Under the pieces are notes generated by a model that saw only the letters and a list, made by a program, of their open reading frames with translations, was not told the origin of the DNA and did no database searches. A stretch of DNA of 10,111 nt from Desulfobacterales bacterium (lineage in GTDB: Bacteria; Desulfobacterota; Desulfobacteria; Desulfobacterales; C00003106): NCBI GenBank assembly GCA_030613165.1, contig JAUWMN010000032.1, positions 1-10,111 of the forward strand, in the 5' to 3' direction. The position numbers were made by a program, and so were the translations under genes. Positions 1 to 6,532 of the stretch are shown here, in pieces (position 1 is the stretch's first letter; the number at the start of each line of letters is the position of its first letter).

Positions 1-1
1 G

Positions 2-2872
2 GACAAGACCTTCCCCACCAATGACTGTTCTATCTGAATACTCGGGCCTAAATTGGTTGAGGCCGGTCGGTCTCCCAACATCAAGATCTTGACAAACGCC
101 CGATTGGAATCTGTGCAAGGCGAAGCAGGGAATTTTACTGCCCGTGTGCATACTGCCCCGCGTTATATCAATGAAGACCTTTGCACTGCCTGCGGGATCT
201 GCACCATGTATTGTCCGGTCATAACGGCCGATTTCTTCAATGAAGGATTGGCGCTGACCAAGAACCTGCATAAGGACTATCCCCAGGCAATACCGTCGAG
301 TTTTTATATCGATCCGAGAGAGTGTCTTTTTCTCAATCATGAGATGTGCCGCATCTGCGTTTCGACCTGCCAGGCACAGGCTATTGATTTTAATCAAACG
401 GATGAAGAGCATGAGCTATCAGTGGGATCGGTCATACTGGCTCCCGGGTTCGGCAGGATTGATGAAGAGGTCCTTGAGCGCTACGGTTTTGGCATATACC
501 CTGACGTGGTTACAAGCCTTGAGTTTGAACGATTGACGAGCGCGGCAGGTCCCACAGAGGGGTCGCTTATCAGACCTTCGGATCAGCGTCACCCGAAACG
601 GATTGCATTTCTCCAGTGTATCGGGTCACGGGACGTGACCTGCGGTAATGGGTACTGTTCCTCGGTATGCTGTATGTATGCCGTTAAAGAAGCCTCAGTG
701 GCAAAAGAACATGATCCTGAACTCGACATCAGCATCTTTTACATGGATATGAGGACTCAGGGCAAAGAGTTCGATGCCTCCAGGGAGCGGGCAAGGGAAA
801 AGTACGGATTAAAATTTGTCAGAGGACGTATCGCCGGAGTTAGGGAAGACGGTGATCAAATACGGGTAGCATATGTGGACGGCAAGGGTGTTCACCATGG
901 TGAATCCTTTGACATGATTGTCCTCTCAGTCGGGTTGGATGCCCCTGAAGGAGCTGATGAACTGGCAAAGACCTGTGGTGTTGATATTAATAAGTATGAT
1001 TTTTGTGCCACTCATCCGTTTGCGCCATTAGAGACGTCGAGGCCGGGGATTTTTGTGGCCGGAGCCTTTGGCGGTCCAAAAGATATTCCCGAGAGTGTTA
1101 CCGAGGCGACCGGCGCTGTAGCCTCAGTTGACTCCATGCTCAGGGATGCCAGGGGGAGCCAGGTCGAAAAGAAGGAATACCCCCAAGAGATTGCCATTGC
1201 GGATGAACCGAGGATAGGTGTCTTTGTATGCCACTGCGGGAGCAATATTGCCGGTGTTATTGATGTGGTCTCTGTGAGAGAATACGCAGGAACGTTGGAC
1301 GGAGTGGTTTTTGCCGACCAGAGCCTTTACAACTGTTCTCAAGACGCCCAAAAGACCATAAAAGAAACGATTGAAAAACATAACCTCAACCGTGTGATCG
1401 TTGCAGCCTGCACACCCCGCACGCACGAGCCGTTGTTTCAGGAAACACTGCGTGATACCGGACTGAACCGTGCGCTGTTCGAAATGGTGAATATCAGAGA
1501 TCAGGGCTCCTGGGTACACGCTGGTGAACCGGAGGCGGCCACTGAGAAGGCCAAGGACCTGATAAGGATGGCGGTTGCCAAGAACCGACTTTCGCAACCG
1601 CTTCCGGAACAGGAGGTTCCGGTCATTCCAAAAGCATTGGTTATAGGTGGGGGGCTTTCGGGAATGACGGCCGCGTTGAGCATGGCCGACCAGGGTTTTG
1701 AAACCTTTCTCATAGAAAAATCAGATCAGCTTGGTGGCAATCTGAGGAAGCTCAGCGCCACACTTTCGGGTGAGGACCCCCGGGAGCTTGTGGAAGAGCT
1801 TGATCAGAAGATAGGGGCTCATTCCTTGATCCGAGTCTATACCGAAACCGAGATTGAGAGCGTGTCAGGTTATGTAGGAAACTTTACCACAACCGTTGCT
1901 TCTGCCAAAGGGGCACAGACCCTTGAACATGGTGTGATTATTCTGGCCACCGGAGGACATCCATATGAGCCGAAGCAGTATCTTTACGGTCGGTCGAAAC
2001 AGGTTCTGACCCAGCTTGAACTGGAAGGAATGCTGTCTTCCGACACGATGGACAAAGAGGTCCAGGATGTGGTCATGATTCAATGCGTTGGTTCCCGTGG
2101 AGAGGACCTCTCCTATTGCAGCAAGGTGTGCTGTGGCCAGGCAGTCAAGAACGCCTTGCGGATTTTAGACGATAATCCGGATGCCAATGTCTATATCCTC
2201 TACAGAGACATACGCACGTATGGCCTTATGGAGGACTACTATCGAGAGGCACGGGAACGGGGCGTCATTTTTGTCCACTATGAAAAGGGCAAACCGCCGG
2301 TGGCAACAGAAAAGGACGGCAAATTGTCCGTGACCTTTTTTGACGAGATGATTGATGAGGATATCAGCCTTCAACCAGATCTCCTTGTACTCAGCGTCGG
2401 AATAGTGCCGAATGAAGTGGATAAGCTGGCAAAGATCCTCAAGGTCCCCGTGACCAAAGATAAGTTTTTCCTGGAGGCGCACGCCAAACTCCGGCCTGTT
2501 GAATTTTCCGTGGAAGGAGTCTATATGTGCGGCCTTGCCCATGCTCCGAAACCGATATCAGAATCGATCGCTCAGGCGAAATCTGCTGTTGCCAAGGCAG
2601 CGATACCGCTGGCAAAGGGATTTGTGGCAGTCGAGCCTATTGTTTCACGGGTAAATCCCGAGATGTGCATTGGGTGCGGGATATGTGCGAGTCTCTGCCC
2701 CTACCAGGCGATTCAAATGGTCAAGGCAGGCAAGAAGAAAAAGGCAGAAACCATCTCAGCGTCGTGCAAAGGATGTGGAATCTGCGCGTCCCACTGTCCT
2801 AAGCTGGCGATATCTATGGGAGGTTTTACCACCGAACAGATCAGATCTCAGATTAAGGCCTTCGGTGAATAG
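2..2872 (+). CDS. hdrA: HdrA-like flavo-iron-sulfur protein, duplicated (HdrA-HdrA), selenocysteine-containing, 5' partial
   Basis: This is the FAD and iron-sulfur subunit of a soluble heterodisulfide-reductase-like complex, the usual site of flavin-based electron bifurcation. The reading frame is open from base 2 if the TGA at 35-37 is read as Sec; 956 residues are visible and the N-terminus lies upstream. Numbering from the codon at base 2: Sec motif at 9-12, then ferredoxin-like cysteines C61/64/67/71 and C108/116/119/123. The HdrA-specific set C206-x12-C219-x3-C223-C224 follows. A second HdrA module begins near residue 405 (CHCG at 410), with a Rossmann GGGLSG near 547, a related set C695-x10-C706-x3-C710-C711, and a C-terminal 2[4Fe-4S] ferredoxin (C889/892/895/899 and C922/925/928/932). 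The second module lacks the CSxC/U motif. The TTG at 53 is not a real start, because homology continues upstream through the TGA. The mvhD gene follows after 8 nt. Family assignment is firm; electron partners are inferred. Confidence 0.93.
35..37 (+). other. In-frame TGA read as selenocysteine in HdrA
   Basis: Translated from base 2, the frame reads [19 protein letters not shown] and continues into LVEAGRSPN. As I recall the family, HdrA has a cysteine at this place (pattern [15 protein letters not shown]), so the stop codon sits exactly on a conserved Cys. Family sequence continues on both sides without a frameshift, which argues for recoding rather than gene decay. HdrA of Methanococcus species is an established selenoprotein. 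I infer Sec insertion; the Sec machinery (selA, selB, selC) is not in the window. Confidence 0.82.
45..64 (+). promoter_or_regulatory. Putative bacterial SECIS hairpin of hdrA
   Basis: Bases 45-49 (GGCCT) pair perfectly with 60-64 (AGGCC). Inside, 51-52 (AA) can pair with 57-58 (TT), leaving a TTGG apical loop about 15 nt after the TGA. Bacterial SECIS elements are short hairpins just downstream of the UGA with G in a small apical loop, and this one roughly fits. The stem is short and has an A-G mismatch, so it is weaker evidence than the mvhD hairpin. Confidence 0.45.
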
Positions 2873-2880
2873 GAGAAGAA

Positions 2881-3645
2881 ATGAGTCACGAGCAGTTTAA
2901 CCCTAAGATTCTTGGTTTTTTGTGCAACTGGTGCTGTTACGCGGCAGCAGATTCCGCCGGTGTGGCCCGTTATCAATATCCCCCGAATGTAAGAGCAATC
3001 CGGGTGATGTGTACAGGCAGGATGGATCCTCTTTTTATCATCGATGCCTTTTGCGCGGGAACGGACGGGGTCTTTGTAGGTGGCTGACACCTGGGGGAAT
3101 GTCATTACCAGGTTGGTAATTACGACGCCATGATAACAGCCGAACTTGCCAGAAAGATGCTGACAAAGATCGGAATCAATAGTAACCGGTTTGCATTGGA
3201 ATGGGCTTCAGCGGCCGAAGCTCCGCTCTTTGTCCAACTGATTACTGATTTTACCAGTAAGATCAAGTCGATTGGTCCACTCGGGGAAGCCGAGGATATC
3301 ACTAAGGATGAGTTGCAATTTAAGCTTTTGGCAGCAAGAAGCGCTTTAGAACAAGCAAAATTGCGAACCGGATTCGGCAAACTTACCAAGGGCTTCCGTA
3401 AAGACGGGGATTATTCCGAGCAGACTATTAAAGATAAGGTCGAGGAAAAGCTCGTAAGTATGATAGCTACCGAAACGGCTAAAAATGAAACAATTCTACG
3501 CATTGAAAAAGAAGGGCCAATTTCGTTAGACGACCTGACCAAGAAGGTTGGGGCGGCGGCTTCAGATATTGAAAAATATGTGTCCGCGTTCAGCAAAAAG
3601 GGATTAGTGACAGAGACTGATGGCCAGTTGTCAATAACCAAATAG
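2881..3645 (+). CDS. mvhD: MvhD-like [2Fe-2S] electron-transfer protein, selenocysteine-containing, with C-terminal winged-helix-like extension
   Basis: MvhD (FrhD/VhuD family) is a small [2Fe-2S] protein that passes electrons between an oxidoreductase and HdrA. Conventional reading stops at the TGA at 3085-3087, but the frame continues as [14 protein letters not shown], typical of the MvhD pattern GADGVxVxGCHPGDCHY. Read as Sec69, the product is 254 residues. Candidate cluster ligands are C15, C18/C19, C44, U69 and C74. The MvhD core ends near residue 133. Residues 134-200 look helical and charged, and 202-254 resemble a winged helix ([17 protein letters not shown], then KKGLV). Plain MvhD is about 140 residues, so the extension is extra. 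The start at 2881 has the Shine-Dalgarno AGGAG at 2871-2875, overlapping the hdrA stop, which implies co-translation with HdrA. VhuD of Methanococcus is a known selenoprotein homologue. Confidence 0.9.
3085..3087 (+). other. In-frame TGA read as selenocysteine (Sec69) in MvhD
   Basis: The TGA falls between GVFVGG and HLGECHY, at the first cysteine of the conserved GC-x4-C motif of MvhD. The Cys-only paralogue encoded at 4306-4725 has C69 and C74 at exactly the same residue numbers where this protein has U69 and C74, and both have C44. This internal comparison supports recoding. A well-formed SECIS-like hairpin follows at 3100-3124. Confidence 0.9.
3100..3124 (+). promoter_or_regulatory. Bacterial SECIS hairpin of mvhD
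   Basis: Bases 3104-3109 (ATTACC) pair with 3115-3120 (GGTAAT), closing a five-base AGGTT loop. Below a C-T mismatch (3103/3121) the stem extends by 3100-3102 with 3122-3124. The loop begins 22 nt past the TGA. A small GG-containing apical loop at this distance is the bacterial SECIS pattern recognised by SelB, and the AGGT start resembles the fdhF loop of Escherichia coli. Confidence 0.75.
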
Positions 3646-3714
3646 TGCCTAAAGTTATAATGGTTGAAATCCTTAACTTTAGTTCACTTTAGGCACTTCA
3701 AACTTTAGGCACTT
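3644..3714 (+). repeat. 12-bp inverted repeat with duplicated right arm, mvhD-hdrC gap
   Basis: AGTGCCTAAAGT at 3644-3655 is perfectly complementary to ACTTTAGGCACT at 3686-3697. A second copy of the right arm lies at 3702-3713, 16 bp further on. The left arm overlaps the mvhD stop codon. The hairpin has a 30-nt loop and no following T-run, so it does not look like a classical intrinsic terminator. It may be a dispersed palindromic element or an RNA processing or attenuation structure that sets hdrA-mvhD expression apart from the downstream genes. Confidence 0.8.
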
Positions 3715-3730
3715 ATTAGAGCAGGAAATT

Positions 3731-4309
3731 ATGGCAATAGACAGAGATGAATTAGAACCGCGATTCAAGTTTGAAGTGGCGGAACTTCCGGAAGGTAAGC
3801 ATGTCAAGGAATGCTACGCGTGCGGAAGCTGTACCGGGACGTGTCCGGTCAGCCAGGTAATCCCGGAATTCGATCCGAGAAAGATCCTGCATATGATCGC
3901 ACTCGGTCTGAAAAATCGTCTTCTTTCCTCTGATTTGATCTGGTATTGCACAGGGTGCCAAACCTGTAAGTTTGTGTGTCCTCAGGATGTAAGCTTTAAC
4001 GATGTGATCAAGGCGTTGAGGATTTTGGCCTTGCGGGATGGCTATGTGGATGCGGAAACATTGGGTGAAATGGGGAAATTGGCTGTTGTAGACGAAAAAC
4101 GTTGCGTGGCGTGTCTCACGTGTGTTCGGGTGTGCCCCTTTGGTGTTCCCTATGTGGGAGAAGATAGCGTCGCCCATATTGAACCGGTAAAGTGTGTGGC
4201 CTGCGGGATCTGTGTGTCCGAGTGCCCGGCCAAGGCTATTGAATTACAGACATCTCAAGATGTGAGGCAGTTTGCCTCGTGTGAATTTTTGCTCTCGAGG
4301 GAATTATGA
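3731..4309 (+). CDS. hdrC: HdrC-like iron-sulfur protein with C-terminal 2[4Fe-4S] ferredoxin domain
   Basis: This is a predicted cytoplasmic electron-wire subunit of 192 residues. The N-terminal half is HdrC-like, with C28/31/34/38 (CYACGSCTGTCP) and C73/76/79/83 (CTGCQTCKFVCP). The C-terminal half adds a bacterial dicluster ferredoxin with C125/128/131/135 and C155/158/161/165. All four [4Fe-4S] motifs are complete. No CCG (cysteine-rich) domain of HdrB is present, and no hdrB follows, which is unusual for HdrC. The start ATG has an AGGA 4 nt upstream. The stop overlaps the start of the next mvhD paralogue (ATGA), implying translational coupling. HdrC-like is a family-level call; 'ferredoxin linking two MvhD proteins' would fit equally well. 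Confidence 0.85.
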   Translation: MAIDRDELEPRFKFEVAELPEGKHVKECYACGSCTGTCPVSQVIPEFDPRKILHMIALGLKNRLLSSDLIWYCTGCQTCKFVCPQDVSFNDVIKALRILALRDGYVDAETLGEMGKLAVVDEKRCVACLTCVRVCPFGVPYVGEDSVAHIEPVKCVACGICVSECPAKAIELQTSQDVRQFASCEFLLSREL

Positions 4310-4725
4310 ATGATGTAAACCAACCGGATATTGTAGCTTTTTGCTGCCATTATACCGCGTACGCGTGCTCCCAGGATTTGCAGAATCTGCCTCGGCTGGG
4401 ATTCCCGGAAAATGTCCGATTAGAGATACTTCCATGCAGCGGCAGGATCAGCATAACCAGGCTGTTAAAGGCATTTGAACAGGGCGCGGATGGAGTTTAC
4501 GTAGCGGGTTGCTGGGAAGATACCTGCCATAACATCCGAGGGAGCCAGATTGCAAAGAAGAGGGTCGATTACGTGAAAGATGTTTTAGCTCAACTGAATA
4601 TAAAACCTGAACGCGTAGAGATGTATATGATCTCCCGCGAGCCGAATCGAGGATTTATTGAAGTCGCTAAAGAGATGACCGAACGGATCAAAAGGTTAGG
4701 ACCCAGTCCGTTAAAGGGGAAATAG
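4306..4725 (+). CDS. Second MvhD-like [2Fe-2S] electron-transfer protein (cysteine form)
   Basis: This 139-residue protein has standard MvhD length, without the C-terminal extension of its paralogue at 2881-3645. Candidate cluster ligands are C13/C14, C21, C44, C69 and C74 (GCWEDTC). C44, C69 and C74 fall at the same positions as C44, U69 and C74 of the selenoprotein paralogue. It overlaps the upstream HdrC-like gene by 4 nt and lies 4 nt before metV, so it is probably the direct adaptor between MetV/MetF and the iron-sulfur wire. That role is inferred from position and from the MvhD in acetogen MetVF-Hdr complexes. Confidence 0.88.
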   Translation: MNDVNQPDIVAFCCHYTAYACSQDLQNLPRLGFPENVRLEILPCSGRISITRLLKAFEQGADGVYVAGCWEDTCHNIRGSQIAKKRVDYVKDVLAQLNIKPERVEMYMISREPNRGFIEVAKEMTERIKRLGPSPLKGK

Positions 4726-4729
4726 AATA

Positions 4730-5398
4730 ATGATTGTCGGAGAGAGAAAACCTATCCAGGAAATCGTCGGAATGCTGAAAGGGATGAAAAAGATCCTGAT
4801 CCTGGGGTGCGGCGGATGTGTGAGCGTATGTTCTGCCGGAGGGGAAAAAGAGGTTGAGATCCTTGCCTCGATCCTTCGGATCGATCGCAAAAAAGGGGGA
4901 GAGCCGATTGAAACAGTAGAAAAGACCCTCACCCGGCAATGCGACACTGAGTATCTGGAAGGGTTGAAGGATGAAGCAGGCAACTATGACGCTATTCTTT
5001 CAATGGCCTGTGGTGTCGGAGTCAATTACTTGGCTGACATGTATCCCAAGACCCCGGTTCTTCCCGCGCTTAACACCAGTTTCATGGGTGTTTCAGAGGA
5101 ACAGGGAGTATGGTCGGAACGGTGCGCGGGCTGCGGAGACTGTGTACTCGACAGAACCGGGGGACTTTGTCCCATTGCCCGGTGTTCTAAGCGTTTATTA
5201 AATGGCCCCTGTGGAGGATCACAGAACGGAAAATGCGAGATTAGCCCGAATGTCGCCTGCGTGTGGCAGTTGATCTATGATCGTTTGAAGGGATTAAATC
5301 AATTGGAAAAACTGAAGGATATCTTTCCGGTGAAGGATTGGTCCAGCAGTTTACACGGCGGTCCCAGAAAAATCGTCCGGGAGGATCTGAAGCTATGA
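4730..5398 (+). CDS. metV: MetV, small subunit of methylenetetrahydrofolate reductase
   Basis: MetV (methylene-THF reductase C-terminal-domain family) partners MetF in anaerobes that use the Wood-Ljungdahl pathway and connects its flavin to iron-sulfur carriers. The 222-residue product has N-terminal cysteines C27, C30 and C34 (GCGGCVSVC), a central ACGVGVNYLADMYP segment, and a cysteine-rich C-terminal part. This begins with C132-x2-C135-x2-C138 and continues with GGLCPIARC, LLNGPCGG and GKCEI, the MetV hallmark. The start ATG has AAGGGGA at 4714-4720 and lies 4 nt after the upstream stop. The metV stop overlaps the metF start (ATGA), consistent with a stoichiometric MetV-MetF pair. Confidence 0.95.
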   Translation: MIVGERKPIQEIVGMLKGMKKILILGCGGCVSVCSAGGEKEVEILASILRIDRKKGGEPIETVEKTLTRQCDTEYLEGLKDEAGNYDAILSMACGVGVNYLADMYPKTPVLPALNTSFMGVSEEQGVWSERCAGCGDCVLDRTGGLCPIARCSKRLLNGPCGGSQNGKCEISPNVACVWQLIYDRLKGLNQLEKLKDIFPVKDWSSSLHGGPRKIVREDLKL

Positions 5399-6330
5399 AA
5401 TCAGGGAGTAACTTGGAAAAGGTGTTAAAATCCGGACAATTTGCCGTAACAGGAGAACTGGGCCCTCCCAAAAATGCCGATGCGGAAGTCATTCGAACCA
5501 AGGCAAGATTTCTCAAAGGTTGCGTTGACGCAGTCAATATTACCGACTGTCAAACCGCCATTGTCAGGATGTCGAGTATCGCATCATCCGTCATACTGAT
5601 GGAGGAAGGGTTAGAGCCCGTCACGCAGATGACCTGCAGGGACCGGAACCGTATTGCCATTCAGAGCGATCTCCTTGGCGCGTCTGCTTTAGGGATGAAA
5701 AATTTACTCTGCCTGACCGGTGACCACCACAAGTTTGGAAACCACCCAAACGCTGTTGGTGTTTTTGATATGGATTCCGTTCAGCTCCTGCAGATGGTAA
5801 AAAATATGCGTGACGACAAGGTCTTTCAATGCGGAGAAGAACTCAAGGGGACGGAACCAAAGTTCTTCCTGGGAGCTGCTGCCAACCCGTTTGCAGATCC
5901 GTTTGAATTCAGGGCTCTTCGCCTGGCAAAAAAGGTCGTCGCGGGCGCACAGTTTGTTCAGACACAGCTTGTGTATAACCTCGAAAAGTTTACCGCATGG
6001 ATGCAGGCTGTCAGGGATTTAGGGGTCCATGAGCAATGTTACATAATGGCGGGAGTGACTCCCCCCAAATCGATCGGGATGGCCAAGTACATGAAAAATA
6101 ACGTCCCGGGCCTTGATGTTCCTGATGAGGTGATAGCACGTCTTAAGGGCGCCAAAGATGCTAAGAAGGACGTACGGGAAGAGGGGATTAACATCTGTGT
6201 GGACATTATTAACCAGGTAAAAGAGATAGAAGGTGTGGCGGGCGTCCATATCATGGCGATTGAGTGGGAGAGCGCTGTGCCGGAGATTGCTAAACGGGCA
6301 GGGTTGCTGCCTAGACCGAGTGTGAGCTGA
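5395..6330 (+). CDS. metF: MetF, 5,10-methylenetetrahydrofolate reductase, large (flavin) subunit
   Basis: MetF interconverts 5,10-methylene-THF and 5-methyl-THF using bound FMN or FAD, the last step before methyl transfer to the corrinoid protein. The 311-residue product is a single TIM-barrel domain with recognisable stretches VTGELGPPKNAD, DAVNITDCQTA, LLCLTGDHHKFGNHP, GAAANPFADPFE, GAQFVQTQLVYN and IMAGVTPP. There is no extra NAD(P)H-binding domain, so electrons are likely exchanged through MetV. I chose the ATG at 5395 because it overlaps the metV stop and has GGGAGG at 5379-5384; an in-frame ATG at 5338 would lie deep inside metV. The gene ends at a TGA next to an AT-rich repeat region. 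Confidence 0.96.
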   Translation: MKSGSNLEKVLKSGQFAVTGELGPPKNADAEVIRTKARFLKGCVDAVNITDCQTAIVRMSSIASSVILMEEGLEPVTQMTCRDRNRIAIQSDLLGASALGMKNLLCLTGDHHKFGNHPNAVGVFDMDSVQLLQMVKNMRDDKVFQCGEELKGTEPKFFLGAAANPFADPFEFRALRLAKKVVAGAQFVQTQLVYNLEKFTAWMQAVRDLGVHEQCYIMAGVTPPKSIGMAKYMKNNVPGLDVPDEVIARLKGAKDAKKDVREEGINICVDIINQVKEIEGVAGVHIMAIEWESAVPEIAKRAGLLPRPSVS

Positions 6331-6332
6331 TT

Positions 6333-6515
6333 CATTTATCATTTGGCATTTATCATTTGACATTGATCACTTAATAGATAAAAAAGATTATTTCCTGTAA
6401 TTGCACAAAATTAGGTGATATTGGGTGCTTAACAATCAGCAACGAATAATTAATGATTAATGATTAATGATTAATGATAAATGATAAATGATCAATGACA
6501 GATAAATGATAAATG
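6333..6515 (+). repeat. Inverted heptanucleotide tandem repeats between metF and acsD
   Basis: This occupies most of the 202-nt gap 6331-6532. The left side (6333-6367) has five 7-bp units of the form CATTTRN. The right side has seven contiguous units at 6449-6497 (ATTAATG four times, ATAAATG twice, ATCAATG once), a 4-nt interruption, and two more ATAAATG units at 6502-6515. The sides are inverted relative to each other; CATTGATCA at 6361-6369 pairs perfectly with TGATCAATG at 6489-6497. The 81 nt between (6368-6448) are AT-rich and unrecognised. A TTGACA at 6357-6362 could be a -35 box, but the best -10 (TAAAAA at 6379) is poor and the TTGACA is part of the repeat. Confidence 0.85.
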
Positions 6516-6517
6516 AT

Positions 6518-6524
6518 AAGGGGG
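6518..6524 (+). promoter_or_regulatory. Shine-Dalgarno site that decides the acsD TTG start
   Basis: AAGGGGG ends 8 nt before TTG at 6533. The alternative in-frame ATG at 6506 has no Shine-Dalgarno site and lies within the heptamer repeats, so its nine extra residues would be repeat-encoded. The TTG start gives the N-terminus MSVEIPKIAYAG. Confidence 0.7.
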
Positions 6525-6532
6525 TAAATAAA

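Noticed and set aside
53..2872. TTG at 53 as the start of hdrA
   Set aside because: Family sequence continues upstream in the same frame across the TGA at 35-37, and there is no Shine-Dalgarno site before 53.
35..3087. Genome-wide recoding of TGA (as Gly or Trp), or pseudogenes
   Set aside because: The HdrC-like gene, metV, metF and acsD all end naturally at TGA, and the only two in-frame TGAs both fall on conserved cysteines known to be Sec in homologues, without frameshifts.
3130..3645. Separate gene starting at ATG 3130
   Set aside because: It begins in the middle of the MvhD fold, has no ribosome binding site, and the residues between the TGA and this ATG are conserved MvhD sequence; it is the read-through part of the selenoprotein.
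5338..5394. Upstream ATG extension of metF
   Set aside because: It would overlap metV by about 60 bases; the ATG at 5395 has a good ribosome binding site and the usual ATGA coupling.
6357..6384. Sigma-70 promoter for acsD (TTGACA at 6357)
   Set aside because: The TTGACA is one variant of the heptamer repeat and the best -10 (TAAAAA) is poor, so it is not listed as a feature.
6449..6515. CRISPR-like array
   Set aside because: The units are 7 bp and contiguous, without spacers; this is a simple tandem repeat.
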